From assembly GCA_013398055.1 (NCBI GenBank), contig VZRS01007677.1, forward strand, positions 25,602-89,601: a DNA stretch of 64,000 bases, given 5' to 3'. Below are positions 1-13,920 of this stretch, in pieces (within the stretch, counting starts at the first letter, position 1; every line of letters starts with the position of its first letter). The notes beneath the pieces are model-generated. The model saw only the letters and a program-made list of their open reading frames with translations, made no database searches and was not told the DNA's origin. Both the position numbers and the translations under genes were made by a program. This stretch comes from Ifrita kowaldi (taxonomy: Eukaryota; Chordata; Aves; Passeriformes; Cinclosomatidae).

Positions 1-3000
1 AACTTCAAAACTTATTCCCAAAGGATTCTTTAACAAGCAAGCCTTGGCTCTGCAGTATTCCTTCCCCTCCTATTAATGTAATTTATTGCTTATGTGGATT
101 TGTAAGATGGGAAGAGATCCCAGCTGTGAGGTTGGGGTGCAGACCCCAACTTTATTGTAATTTGCCTGTGAGATTTTAATTAGAGGTACCTTAGATTATA
201 GAGAGATTATCTTAAGAAATAATTTGAGTAGTAGTGAGTCTGCAGTGTAAGTGACAGAAATACAGTGCAGACGAAATGACCAGGCACAAGTTTTAATAAG
301 AACAGCAATGAAGGAGAGATCAGACTTACAGGGCAGGAGGTGGGTTTGAATATTCCCAGCAGTGGAGAAGAGTAATGTCCTGTTCTATGGATTTGGTAGT
401 TCAGTGCCTGCTGAGTTTGCTGTACCAGAAAATGTCTCTGTTGGAAAGACAATGTAAAATAAACTGGAATATGAACTGGCAGGAGCTCTAGGACCATAGA
501 AAACTGGGTTTGGGAGAAATGCACTTCTCCTATCTGTTGGCTTAATCCTGCTGACCAGCTATTTGCCATTGACCTGGGCAGTAGAATCTAATGTAAAAAA
601 TTTCCATATACAGCAAGGCTAGAGTTGGTTGGACAGTGGACTAAGTTTTCTCATGCTACGCATAATTTAGCCTCAGGAATGCGCCCTCTTAGCTCCTTCT
701 GTGAGAAGTGGAGCTGGGCAAACCTCTCTAGAGCACAGCAGACCCCTAATTTACCTTCTCCAAAGCAAAGCTTAAATGTGCTTCTTTCTTTTTATCAGCT
801 GCAGGGGTGGGAGAACGTTCTTCCATGCTCACATTGATAATCAGAGTGGTTTACCTGATGCATTGATGGATCTCACACCTGCCCTAGAAGGGACGCTGGG
901 CTGGGGGCTTGGACTCAAAACGTAGAATCGGAAGTGGGAACATTAGGAAAGAGGGAGAGAGAGGAAAACTAGCCTGGGCACAGTGCACTGCATAGAAAGG
1001 GCACTGAGGGAAGAATGGGGAACGTTTGTTTTTGTTTCTGGGTGTTTGTAACATCCTTGGTTCCGTGGTAAAGCCGCAGAGCTCAGACTCTCTAAATGCA
1101 ACCACGGCACATGGTTTTGTAGCAGAGCACAGAGCCAAGTCTTGAGAATATCATACGTGAAAGCCTTGTTTTGGTGCGTGACATTTTTGCTTAAAGAGAC
1201 AACCTCAGTAACGCACATGTCTTTGGTATTCTTATCTAAAAGGAAACAAAAAATTATCTTTTTAAACAGCATCAGAGATATAGATTCTTTCCTTTGTCTG
1301 GAACTTTCGCAGCCTTGCCTTTTGTAGGGCTGAAAGGGCAGTAGAGAATATCCTCTCTGAAAACAATTGAATGGTTGGGAAAGTGTGTGTCCCAGTCTTG
1401 GAAAAGTGAAAAAAAAAAGGTCTAGTGGGGAAATTTTGATTTCAAATGTGGCCTAAGGACTCATCTCATCTGATGTAGGGACTTAGCATGGTCATGGAAC
1501 TTTTCCCCCAAGAGTGATGGAAATTTTCTGCACGTGGCAATGATTTTTCTGACCTTGTCACGCATGAAATATTTTTCCACATAGAGAGGGTTATATATTC
1601 TTCATGTGAGGGCTCACACTTTACAAATCAAGAACAGCAAGAAAAAGCAGCAGATGACAGAGTGCTGCTCCCCTGGCAGGGCTGAGGAACAGGGAGCCAA
1701 GTGAGGAAAGCCACGGAAGGACTTTGGAAATGTGAGTTTTGGGGAAGCATTGGAGGAGATGGAGCTAAGACTCAGTGAGCCACGTTGTTCCAAAGTTCAG
1801 GACCAAGGTCAGGGAATGGAATCCATGGATAGAAAGTACCCAGAAGTTGAACTTTAATGATAGCATTAATGCAACAGGGAAAACAGAGCAGACACAGCTG
1901 AACATCGAGGATGTAGGGGGACCAAAATAACAACACTCTGAAGGCAACAGGGAACAAAGTCAGAAGCAGTGGCTTTCTAGATGTAGATACAGTGGATTTT
2001 TTTCTGCAATGAAAGGAAAAAAGGACATAATATCTCACCTCTGATGAGGTGGGAAAACAATTCCTCCAGCTGAAGAAGCAGGTACTGCAGGATCTCTGTC
2101 TGTAATATCTGCTTTTGCTCAGTAGGATCACACTTTTAAAACATTTTTTTAAACATTTTTTTAATTGTAGCTGTATATTGAGCCCTTTGTTGCTGAGGGC
2201 CACTGTAGCTGAAAGGTTTACAAAGGCATTTGCTCTCTAGTTGACCTTACAAGAATCACTTGTCCATGTTTGACAACTTTAATGTATTCTGCATTGCATT
2301 TCAAATCCATGGGAGCCAGCACTAATATGCAAGTATAATGGGAAAGAAATTCCTCTCATTTACATGACTGAGATCTGGTACCCATCTTGTGCGAATGAAA
2401 TTCACTTGAATGAAATTCCTTCTTTTGTGAGTTTTAATCCTTTCCAGGTTTAACTTGCAAATCTATTCAGTGTATCCCTGTATGATGAACAGCAAGATGG
2501 AAAGGTTGTAGGAGCACAGACCAGCTTTTACCTTTTGTTTGACCCTCACTTCAGGCTTCACCCATGCCTACAGCTTCTAGGCACTGCTGCTGTGCAGAAT
2601 AAAGGAGATAAATGAGATGCTCTTCACAGGAAAATCAGCATTTCTCTGCTTTTTAGCACTAAGGTGTAGTTTAATTTTTAGTGAATGAATAAATTAACAT
2701 CCCATGCCTTAACTTCCCCAGTCCCCCAGGACTTTGCTCTCTTAAAACACTTTGAGAACTATCAATGAAACTGTTCTGTAAAACAAAGGCTTTTTATTTT
2801 CTTTTTCCTCTATTTATATTTATTCCTGATAGTGCATTTTGCCAAACACTATCTAGGGCTGGATCTATTTACAAACTTGAACTTGCAGTGCCGGGATGAG
2901 CTGAAAAGACTGAGGCAAAATAATAAAAAAGCACTGTATGTGCTGAAACCTGGTTGGTTTTTGACCAGTTTGACCCAGCCTCTTTCCCTTTGCTTTGCTT

Positions 3001-4517
3001 ATGTCTATTCCTAGGTCTCCTTGTTGATCCTCCCTTCAGGAATTAAAATCAACAGGTCTTACAGCCACAACACCTTGGGTATGCCCACGATTAAAAACCC
3101 CTAAATTGGTCAAAGGTGGTGTCTGTACTTTAGCATATTATTTGCAGGAAGAAATTACAAATATATATATAAATATTATGTTTAAACTTTGAGAGAGACC
3201 TTGAAAATAAGTAGAGGAAGCTGAGGAAAGAAAAGCTTAGAAATACAGTAGAGAATGCAATACTAGGCATTTATTCATTCAGTGGTGAATAAAATCACAT
3301 CAAATACCATAAAGTGCAACTGCTCTGACACGGCTCGATTTTTTTCCAAAAAACCAGAAAGATTTCTGATAAACGAGACCTGCCAGCAAGAAATTTCACA
3401 ACCTGTTCCAGGCACAGTAATACAGAAAGTGTGATCTGGGGGACCTGACTCATCCCAGAACTGATCCCACTGACACATCTCTGGCTGAGCATCTCACGGT
3501 GCTGCTCCTGCACGCAACACCAAACGCTTCCTGTGGGTTCTGGCACCTCATCTGGCAGTGAAAATGCCCCATGCAGGAGAAGGTGCAGCATTTACTGGCA
3601 AAATAAGGAGAATAAAATCACCTGGGGCTTCAACATTTGTGAAGGTCCTTCCTGCATTCATGAGTTTGGTCATTAGCAACGCGCTCTTCCCTTGAGATGG
3701 CCAGCCCCAAGGAAAATTCCCAGCCCTGCTAAAGATGATCCATCAGCAGTTACACTGCCAGCATATCTGAGAGCCTGCCTTAGGCTGTGTCTGTTCATAC
3801 CTCTCAGCCTGGACATCATCATCAGACCCAGAAGGAAATATCACATTTATGGAATACTGAGAATGGAAGATTTTTTTCCCCCCACTTTGAACAAGGCAGT
3901 TTAAATTTAAATACACTAAAGCATCACCAGACCATTTCTCAATGCACACACTTGTCACAACAAATAAGCCAAACCTAAGCGGTGTCACCATTTATAAATG
4001 TGTCAAATTATGCTGAATTGGATTAGCTGTCTCCATTCACAGTTTATAGGCACTGCTGATTGAGAGCCATGGCTGAAAAAATATTTCATGTCTATAGTAC
4101 CCACAGCAAATTTGGATGGTACCTTTTAACTAATAGCATTGCCATCAATTTTACCTACAGGGGTACTGGCATTTCAGTGTCTATTTTTATGTTTCCTAAA
4201 GTTACAAGCAAAATGGAAAAAGCAAATTCAAAGGGCTGCCTCAGGCTGCTTTGATCTGCCCACTGTTCCAGTGATGGGTTGGAGGATACATATATTAGTC
4301 AGACAAAAAATATCCTCTAAAGCTCTGGATTTTCTGCAGTTGACAGTTTGTGGGCACAAAACCCATTTCTCTCATTTCCTTAGAATAATAAATTCCTTAA
4401 GCTCCTTAACATCTTTCCTTTGCTGAAAGGAGTCAGGATGTTGTGAACACCCTCTAACAGCCACGAAAAAACCCAAATCATATTTTCCCTTCCCAAAAGG
4501 CAAAAAGAGTCCTTTAC
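1..4517. other. No confident gene; possible IL2RA intron or flank
   Basis: Unique, moderately AT-rich sequence. Both strands carry only short unremarkable open frames and I recognise no repeat family. If the exon at 4518-4578 is real, this is its first intron. A minus-strand Cys-rich stretch at 3275-3600 has acceptor-like pyrimidine tracts but does not give a readable sushi domain. Confidence 0.5.
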
Positions 4518-4578
4518 CTGGCTTGTGCCCCTTGATGAATCCAAACAAGAGCCACATCAAAAACCACTTGAGTTCCAT
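4518..4578 (-). CDS. Candidate signal-peptide first exon, possibly IL2RA
   Basis: On the minus strand an ATG at 4578 opens MELKWFLMWLLFGFIKG, a classic signal peptide: one charged turn, a hydrophobic core and a small residue. After 61 coding bases it meets CAG|GTAAAG (donor at 4517-4512), a near-perfect donor, in phase 1. The first exon of IL2RA (interleukin-2 receptor alpha) likewise encodes only a signal peptide, and phase 1 is usual before sushi-domain exons. IL2RA lies on the opposite strand upstream of RBM17 in mammals. Another in-frame ATG lies 15 bases upstream (4593). A weak ATAAAAG lies at 4800-4794. No sushi exon is recognisable at lower coordinates, so the remaining exons would be off the left edge or too diverged. 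It could be a chance short frame. Confidence 0.4.
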
Positions 4579-4593
4579 GGGACTTGTCCACAT

Positions 4594-7500
4594 CTTTTCT
4601 CCGCACCTCTGAGGATGGTGAAGTTTCTCAGAAGTGATGAGCTGTTGCCAACCAAGCCAAAGAGCTGGTTACTGCCTGATGAGTCTGTCTGGGAGCATCA
4701 CCCACGTGTGCAGCGAGGGCTTTGGTCAGCAAATCATCGTTTCGCTGGCTCCGCAGGAAAAGAAGAAAGGTTGCTTTCTGTTCAGGCATTAGTCTTTTAT
4801 CCAGGAAACCAAACTCAATGCTCGGTGTGGCAGAGCGTGCCACCATGTGTAGGAAGTGGTTTGACACATCAGAGCTCCTGGCTCCAGAGCTCTTTCACAT
4901 TTCACTACAGCTGAGGTCAGTAGAAGCGGGGAGACTTTAATAGGTTTGTGCAGGTGCTCAGCCCCAAATCTGTGGCTGGACAGGTATTAGAGAGGGACCA
5001 TGGCTGTGGAGTAGATGTCTGGTGTGTGACAATGGATCTCAGGCAACATCTGTGGGCTCTACCTGCAAAAAAAAAAAAAGGTTCCACGGCTTATCCTTTT
5101 GGCTTTTCAGAGGTCTTCTGTTAGTGATGATAAAGCCACACTGTATTTGGTTTTGATGGAAGCACGTTTGCAGTTTCTCTGAATCACAGATGATCTTGTG
5201 AAGAATGGACAGCTTGATTAAAAAAAAGCAAACAAGAACATGAGGGTGAGGCTGGCAGGTTTGGAAAAGGTTTCCCTTGTTTCTAAATTGTCTGAGTGTG
5301 ACATGCTTCAGTGACATTCTTCCAAATGCCAGTGGAAAACTGGAAATTATCAAGGAAGTATCACATTTTATGTAGTTTTTCTTCAGCCATTTCCACAGAA
5401 ATTATTTCCTGTTAGTAACTAGAGAATTAATTGTGATAGACTATAGAAAAAACAGATTTAAACTATCTGTAGTATTCTGTCATGATCATTACATGCTGGG
5501 CATTTATTTCTCCTTTATAAATTCTCAGTGAATTAAACCCTCTTAACAGGCAAGCTAAGGAATAGATGTGACACATTTTTAACTGCTGCTACAGCCGCAT
5601 CAATCAGTCTGCCGTCTTTCTCCTGATAAAACTCCCTTTGCTCCTTCCATGAAAGATTTTGTGATGCAGGTGACAAATCCTCCTGCAGGGTTTGCCAGCT
5701 GCAAGGCTTTGCCAGGAGATTACTTCCCAAATCCAAATGCAACAGGGCATGGAAAACAAGTAAGACTTCTGAAGCAACTGCTGTGGGTAAAATGCTCTGC
5801 TCACCCCGGGGCTGCTTCATGCTCCACAGGTATTTACTGCCTTCACTTTAGTATCAAATCATCTTCTGTATTTAACAGTGTAGTAGGAAAAGCTCATGCC
5901 AAAGCTCTCTGAAGGACTTAAGAGAGTTTTGCTCCTGAAAAATCTGTCTGAAAGTCTTAGATCCCTCCTTCACCTTTTTCCAAGATGCCCGGAGATATGT
6001 AACTGCCTGAACGCTGCAGCCATCTGGGCAGGTAAAACATTCACTACATTGCCTGGAAAGAAATCCCAACCTTTTTATCCTTTCCTTACTAAACATTGGG
6101 TCTGTTCTTTCGAGGTGAAGAGATTTACTGGCCAACATCTGCTTCAATTTCTTGTTTGGTCTAATTATTTAATTCCAAAGCTATTTTAATGATGGAGACA
6201 GAGATGGGGGATGTTTTCTGCGGTCCTCCAGCTCAATCTTTCATGTAGCCATTTGCTTTCAGGTAGCAAACCTCAGCACAGGTAGGTAACAGCCACTAAG
6301 ATCTTATTAGAAAGTGTGAGATTTTATCCAGGAATGAACATGGAAAGTACAGTTAACGGTAGTGGAAAGAATGGTGACTTTGGGTGGCTCGTTGCTACAA
6401 AAACAGGTTGCATGAGAAAGACCTGTAACTCAGCATTTACACCTTTTAAAGGTCAGAAAAAACACAGTTATGGTTTGTGAGAGGAATTAGCCAGATCAAC
6501 CTTGGGAAATAGGTCAGTTTGCTGAATGATTCTAGGAAAAAACCAGTGCTGATTCTGCAAGGAACTGACCCAAAGCAGAGCGAGGTAGGGAAGGGGAGAG
6601 TGAGAACAGAGAGACCCAGCAAGGGGGAAAGGCGTCCAGGCACAGATAAAAACGGGTTTATGAGAAAAAACCATAACTGGCATTATAATTTATGTGATTA
6701 ACATGAGATGTTAGCAACAGAATTAGGTGTGGCAATAAAGGAAGGGAGGTGCTGTGAAAACTCAGTGGATATCTGAGAATTGGTGGAGGGATGTTAAAAA
6801 AAGGCATCTTGAGAATCAAGGAAGGTGTAGAAGGAAAAGAAGATGCTGGGGTCTCTGTTGCTCCTTGATTTTCCTCCATTGATTAGAAGAGTTTTGCTGC
6901 TCAGGGAAGTTCTCTGTTTCAGCAGAGAGCTGGGAGGAAAAGAGCCTGTCACGTAGCTCAGGCCACCACAGACAAGATTATAAAGATTATTTTTATTCAA
7001 TATCACAAGACCACAACAAATACAGAAATGGAGTTGCCAGGGAGTAAACCACAAACCCAGCTACAGCCTTTTTAGGTGTAGGTTTAACAAGGGCCTTTTG
7101 AAACTCTCTAAGTGCTTTTAAAACTCTGCAAAAACTCATTTGCTCTGGAGGACTGTCCTTTCCTTAAACTGGTCTCTCAGCCAGCTTGAAGAAAGGACAA
7201 CACTGTGATCTCATTGCAGCCCTTCCCAGTTCAACGCAGTCATAAACATCCATGTAAGTCACTGAAATAAGCAAGCTTTGTGTTTTATTCAACTTTTCTG
7301 CTGTGAATCACTCTTACACGAGTCCTCCATTCAAGGGAATAACATTTCATATGGACCTTCCCAGGGAGGGTGTGGGGGTGGCTCTAACAGCTACCTGAAC
7401 TCTGTTAATCTGCATATTGCTTATGCTTCCTTAAAATTATGGTAATGGTGGTTGTGAACTCACATTATGGACCCACAAGGGCCCTTCCCAACCTCCACAG

Positions 7501-10367
7501 CAGCATCCAGCCGAGGTTTGGGGAATCCCGAGTTATACCATGTCCTAGAAATTAACATCAGAAAATTTTCATCCAACCTAATTATCCATAAAGGTCAAAC
7601 TGGTTTTAATCACTTCTTATTTCCCATCAAAGTGAGACACAGCTGACACGAGGCACGCAAATTTCACACTTGAAATGGAGCATCTTTACAAGGTCCACAG
7701 ACTTCAGCTCAAGAGAGAGTTGTATGGTCAATACAGTTGTCAAAGTTCTCCCTTGAGTCAGTGGAGAGTCAATAAGGGCATCTAGAGAGAGATTCACCTC
7801 CTCTTCTGGACATCTACCTCCATCACTTGAATCACTATTCTCATCTTCTCTCCCTCTCTCCCTCCCATCTGCAGACAACTGTTAAACCAGCACAACAGGT
7901 CTTTTAGGTAGCCCCAGGAGGATGAGACAAATCCATCCTGGAAATCCATCCTGAGTTTGAAAACAGAATTTAAATTGATTGTTTAGTGACTGAGAACAGT
8001 CTTTCCTGTCAAACATCCTGGATATGGTTCATTATGCTCGGATTAACTATTCCTTTCACTGGTGATGAGTTGTGAGAGAAATATATGAGGAACATGAACA
8101 CTCTTGGATATATTTAGTTTCCATGTAGTGAGTACTGCCACAATGTTCTTAACACACCAATTCCCAGACTGAGTTCTTTAATACTTCCACATGCAAATAC
8201 AGCTGAATAGTACAGATAGCTTCCTTCTTACTCTTATTTACAATCATCATTCCCTTGGCCTGAGCAAAAAAAAAAATTGAGGAACTGGTAAATGAAGTGT
8301 ATTATTGCATGGTCATATTTGCTCCTTCTCCTCTTTTTATTACCAGGAGGTTACAGTGAATCAAATATATTTAATCCTGTAAAGTGCAGAAGTCTTAAGA
8401 CAGCCTCTGCAGTGAGCTCCTTACCCAAGACACCACTTCTTTGCTTGATTTCAGTAAGAATTTTTATATTATCTGTGAAGTTATGGAAATATAACCTAGA
8501 TGAACCATGAGGTGAGTACAAAATTTATTGGAAAATCCCTGAAAAGAAAGTGCCCTTAAAATGGTTCAAAACTGTATCAAATGGAAGAGTGTATTGAGAG
8601 GCACTGATTAATTGTCAGAAGAGAAGGATGCACTGAAAGGTGGTGCCCAGGTGATCCTTTGATTATTCAGTATTTTCAGCAGCTCCCTGGATGATGAAGA
8701 CCAATGGACAATGTCACGCATGAAAAAAACAAATCTAACTCTGAAATGTACAGCACATGCAAAGAAATCCCTTGTTTTGTGCTGTGACAGTGAAGCCATG
8801 GATAGGATCCTGCCCCTACTTGTGGGCATCACACACTGACAAAACATGGAGCAGCAACGGGAATGACAAAAGGGCCTAGAAAACCTTTTCTAAAAGAAAG
8901 AACCAAGTAACTTGAAGCAGTCTGAGGAATGATGATGGAGAAGGGGACAAGATAAGAGCCTTAGCAGTGGTAAGAGTGATGGAGCTGGTCTAGGCATGGA
9001 CCAGATGAGCCCTCAAATCTCCTTCCAGCACTAGAGTATAGGGACTATCTGAAATAGGGCAGATCCCCCTTATTAGAGGCATCTAAAATCAGGAGAGATG
9101 AATCTGAGCAAGTTTTAACGCTCACTTTGGCACCTCACACTATTCCCATCCCACCTTTGGCCCTTAAATTGCCAAGTGAACTTCCCATGGTTGAAGATCA
9201 CCATTAGAAATCTTTCTGCTGCACTCAGAAGGCACCGTCCTACACCTTCTTTAGCTTCACAGGCTGGGTAGATGCTTCTGTTTAGGAAGGCACAGCTCAG
9301 TGCCTTCCTTTAACTCAGTGAAAGCACAGCTAATCTTGGCTGTATGAATTTTGTTGAGTCAGCTCTGAATTTACCACCTCATAGGAAGTTGATGTAGATG
9401 TTCCAAGAACTGGGGCTAAATTCTCCACCACAGAAATTAAAAGCAAACAGTTGCCTTTCAGTTCTTCGACCTTAATCTAGCGCCTTACCCTGAGAGTGAA
9501 AAAAACCTTCTGAACTGGATGGATTTTGAGGATTCCTTATAGAAATGCAAAAAATTAGAACTTCTAAATGCAAATAGTAGTAGAAACTATTTAGAGAAGT
9601 TCTTCAGCTCGAGTAACTTGGAAATCTCTAGATCTAATCACTAACCAAGAAAAGTTGGTGTTCAGGTGTGAAAATTGGTGTGGTACTCAGGAAGCAAGTA
9701 CAGAGTGAGAAAATGAAAAGCTGAGTGGAAAGGTCAGGATGCATTTTGCTTCAGCCAGGCTAAAGAAACAGAAAATAATAGGAGTTTTTCCTTCTTAAGC
9801 AGAAATTATTAAAGCTGACCCTTTTATTCAGGGCACAATAAGAGTTCATGCCTTGTTTCTTTGCTTCTAATGAGGCTCAGGACTTTGTCCAACATCTTCG
9901 TGATGAGCCTCAAATCCTCTTCTTACAGAATCAAGTGCAATCCTTCCAATTACTGCCAGAGTAACTCAGGCTGAGATTTGTTACAAAAGTCAGACCTGAT
10001 GATTTGGGACAGAATTTTGAAACCATGATTTCCTCTGGCTGCTCTAGGATTTTCTCTGTAGGGCATTTTTCTAACGCACATTCAGTGGTTCTCAAATACT
10101 GCAGAGACCCCAGTACACCTGGTTGTAGATGAGGCAGACTAAAATGGGACAGTTAAGCATTAATGAGGGAGCACTGATGCTCAACAGAGCTGGACATTTG
10201 AAGACAGAAAATTATGGGTGAGATATTAAATAAATAGCTCACTGAAGGGTACCCTTTCCACTGGGTCAGATCTCCATGGACCCTTTTGTTGCAGTTAACC
10301 TAATGCCGTTTTCATCGACTGAGCACTATTTGTGAAGGGTGGGATTGGGATGGAATCTTGGGATTAT
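4594..10367. other. Intergenic, nothing recognised
   Basis: Unique sequence with small A or T runs (about 5064-5079, 8265-8276) and no coding signal. A CR1-like tail resemblance near 8985-9045 (GACCAGATGAGCCCTCAAAT, CTCCTTCCAGCAC) is too weak to call. Confidence 0.6.
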
Positions 10368-10738
10368 CAAATCACAGAATTTTAGAGTCACAGACTGGTT
10401 TGGATTGGAAGGGGCCTTAAGGATCATCCAGTTCCACCCCCTCTGCCATGGGTAGGGACACCTTCCACTATCCCCGGTTGCTCCAAGTCCTTTCCAACCT
10501 GGCCTTGAGCACTTCCAGGGACAGGGAGTCAACAGTCTCTCTGGGAAAGCTGTTCCAGTGCCTCACCACCTTCATAGTAAAGAAATTCTTCCTAATATCT
10601 AATCCAGCTCTACCCTCCTTTAGCTTAAGGCCATTTCCCCTTGTCCTATCACTCCCCGCCCTTATGAAAAGTCCCTCTCCAGCCTTCTTGTGAGCCTCCT
10701 TTAGATACTGGAGTGCTGCTCTAAGGTCTCCCCAACCA
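10368..10738 (-). mobile_element. CR1 LINE 3' end, antisense
   Basis: Starts with AATCACAGAATTTTAGAGTC and runs through CATCCAGTTCCACCCCCTCT, GGTTGCTCCAAGTCC, GGCCTTGAGCACTTCCAGGG, TTCTTCCTAATATCTAATCC and AAGGTCTCCCCAACC. This is the reverse complement of the CR1 3' region. The 5'-truncated form is typical of CR1 retroposition. Confidence 0.93.
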
Positions 10739-13536
10739 AGAGATGACAGATGTTTGAGGTGCAAAGCTCTGAGTAACCTGACAGGCCTGTGGAGGATTTC
10801 AGAGCACTCCGTGTCTTTCTCCTGAGGGAGCTCCATTCCTAAGACGAGAAAAGAATTTTGGACCAATAAGGTGATTTTCACCTTTTCTCAGTTAATGAGA
10901 TGTAGGTGTAGACATAGACTTTTGAGTTAGTCACCCGTCTGCTGTCATGGTGAAAGGAGAGCAGCTCAGATGACCTATTTCTGATGCCTGCATTGGGGCG
11001 AAATGAGCTCCACTGTGAGGTGGCTGCTTCTCCGCACTGGCTATGAACAGCCAAATGCAGTTGATGTCACATCTGGTTTGAGGGTACCCACCAAACCTTC
11101 CACTTGGCATTCATCTGCCACAAACGAACTCCGGTTGCTATAATTAGCACCAAACATTGCCCTGTGTTGCCTTGGTGTCCGTAACAGTCTCCCAGTGCTT
11201 AGAGACCTTGGCAAAAACAACCTCCCTACCACCAGGTTTAATCTCTTCAATCAGATGAGCTAGAAATTTGTCAATTGTCCTCGATACAGATCCTGTCATC
11301 AACCCCACCATCTTCCTGAGTCTTGTGCACAGGTTATAAATGCTGGAGCACAGCAAGTTTGGGGCGGAATTCTGGACAGCTTCACTCTTGAAGGGTAATG
11401 CAATTAAAGGTGAAAGCAATGGACTGCAGCTGGCAAACCTGCAGTATGGAAAGGTCCACGATGCTCACACCAGCCCTGATGCTCACACTTCAGGACTTCT
11501 GATGGTCAGTGCCTCTCTAGTGCTTGGGAGAAGGAAAGAGGAAGGTGACCTAGACAGGATCAAGCTGACTGTAAAGCATGTTACTGAAATGCAGGAGTTA
11601 TTTCCATAAAGCAGTTCATATTTCATGCCCTGTAGCTGTTCTTCCAAGAAAACAGCAGCTATTTATCAGGCTGTTCAACACAAGTACTCTTACCCTGAGG
11701 AAGTTCTCCTCTGACCCTAAAGAATTAAACTGTCCACACTTCACAGTCAGACCTTATGTCATGACCTGCATTGATCCAACTGAGGGAACTACCTGGTGGT
11801 TGGCTTTGGAGGTTGCAGAGGAATCATTCATGTGGGGCAAATGGCCTCAAACTTTCTCCCAGAGATCAGGACAAAGCTCTTTGTAACTTAAGAACATTCA
11901 GTGCTGAAAAGGGTTCCTCACTCCAAAATGCTGAGCTCAGACAGTGAGTGCAATTGGCTTTGAATCTGATTGTACTTACCAACTGCACAAAATGTGCAAA
12001 TGTTGCTGGAGGTCACCCTTATCCAGCAGAATTCCATCATGTGTGGGATGGTCTTGTGCTTTGAAAGGGTACAGTGACATGCAGGCAGGAAATCAGATGA
12101 AAAAACCCAACATGTGGGATCTTTTATATCTCTTCTGGATGTACACTCACCCTCTTCTCTACTGATACCTCTGACTATCACAGTTCCGCCCTTCTGAAGC
12201 CCTGTCTATTTTGATCACCGCATGGTGATAACCAAGGACAGCCCTATATGGTCCTCTGAAGAAAGCATTAAACAATCTTATAATTTTAGGCTCTGTCTTT
12301 AGGTGGATGATTCAAACACCTAAACTTCTTTATTTCTAATTCCCAGACATCAACATTCCCTCATCTCGAGAGTCTGACCTGCAACTTACTTTTAATATAG
12401 GGAATTATTAATAAGTCTTTGGAAGTGAGAATATTTTGGGTAAAGAGTTTCATATGTCCTCATGTCACACAGAGGCTGATGTCACTTGTGTTGAAGGAAC
12501 AAAGAGAGGACAATTTCCAGGGCTGATTTACTCCCTATCAGCCAGACTGCCCCTCGCTCAGAAGCCCTCATGACCATCTTCATTATATCTGTCACCTGCA
12601 TGATACAAAGAGTAGCACTCAAAAAACATCTCATTAGCCGTTTTCATGGTGAGCAAGTGGAAAACCTGAAATATGTGATGTGACTAATAAAAGCCAGACA
12701 CTGAGCCTCCTCAATTTGGAGTGTTTTTGTCAGGTCATTTAAAGTTAGAAGTGGAAAGTACTCCAGATTCTGTGCCAGATATGTGCAGCTCAGATGCTAT
12801 AAAAGAACAGATAAAAGATAATATGAAAAAATAAATCATAATAAAATGATAGTATCTACCTGCTTGGCTGTTCAGTACTCATCAAGATGATTACATCTGT
12901 ATCATCTCTCTTTAGAGGGATCAAGAAAATTCAAAAATTAAATATTTGCAAAAAGATAGTAATTGCACCCATCTTGATGCAACTGGGTTTGCACCCTGGT
13001 TGCTGTGGCATCCCAAATGTCCATGCACAGCCAAACCTCAGCTTCTCATGCTCCCCAAACAGTGACACTGTCTGAGCAGAGCTGCTGGCACTCACTGATT
13101 GTCACAGGCATTGCTGTGAGCTCCCCATGGTGACACAGCCTGGCTCCGCCCTTGGAATGCTCCATCCCGGAAACATCCAGCTCCAGTGTGGAGCTTTGAA
13201 ATGAGAAATGATAACCAACAAATGGGAATTTCCGATAAATGGGAAACCAGACGAGCTGAGAGAGGGAGAGCTTTATGAGAAGGACCTGCTGCCAAAGGCA
13301 ACAAGCATCAGAAGGAGGAGCCCAGAGGAGACAGCTAAGAGCACCTCATCATAATTTTGCTCCTCCACTAACTCCAAATGTGGATTGGGGAAGTCATTTC
13401 CTTGCCTTTCCCCTTGCCCAACACCTGCAAACTCTTGATTACAATACATTCTTGATAAAAACCTTCATGTTAACTGCAGAGACATCTCTATGTTCTGCTT
13501 GATGCCATGTTCAGTTTTTAAGACAGGACTTTGTCT
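10739..13536. other. Intergenic between two CR1 copies
   Basis: No gene recognised. The minus strand between 11419 and 11041 has two overlapping open frames of 91 and 69 codons without similarity that I can name. Nothing else is structured. Confidence 0.6.
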
Positions 13537-13920
13537 TAGAATCACAGAATCACAGAATCATTTGGGTTCGGAGGGACCTTAAACATCACCTTGTTCCAAC
13601 CCCCCTGCCATGGGCAGGGACACCTTCAACTAGACCAGGTTGCTCCAAGTCCTGTCCAACCTGGCCTTGGACACTTCCAGGGATGGGGCAGCCACCGCTT
13701 CTCTGTGCACCCCGTGCCAGGGCCTCACCACCCTCACAGTAAAGAATTTCTTCCTGATATCTGATCTAAACCTGCCCTCTGTCAATCTAAAGCCATCCCC
13801 CTTTGTCCTGTCACTCCATGCCCTCATACGAAGTCCCTTTCCAGGTCTCTTGGAGACTGCTTAGGTACTGGAAGGTGTCCGAAGTTCTTCCCAGACCCTT
13901 CTCTTCTCCAGGCTGAAGGA
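13537..13920 (-). mobile_element. CR1 LINE 3' end, antisense
   Basis: Opens with doubled AGAATCACAG and continues through CCTGCCATGGGCAGGGACAC, TTGGACACTTCCAGGGATGG, the CTTCCTGATATCTGATCTAA block and CTTCTCTTCTCCAGGCTGAA. It is close to the songbird-type CR1 consensus, so relatively young. Confidence 0.95.

Noticed and set aside
3275..3600. Cys-rich minus-strand stretch with acceptor-like tracts, considered as an IL2RA sushi exon
   Set aside because: No single frame gives the four-cysteine plus tryptophan sushi pattern, and the best readings need a frameshift.
7627..7878. 83-codon minus frame with acidic Glu/Asp/Ser N-terminus
   Set aside because: Composition-driven by a GAGAGG-rich stretch. 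No splice context, no recognisable family.
8960..9050. Possible CR1 3' tail (GACCAGATGAGCCCTCAAAT)
   Set aside because: The match is limited to about 40 bases with gaps and no flanking CR1 blocks.
10468..10881. 137-codon minus-strand frame (and similar 60-140-codon frames at 13630, 41154, 57689 and 60838)
   Set aside because: These are translations of the CR1 3' untranslated region, which is non-coding in these truncated copies.
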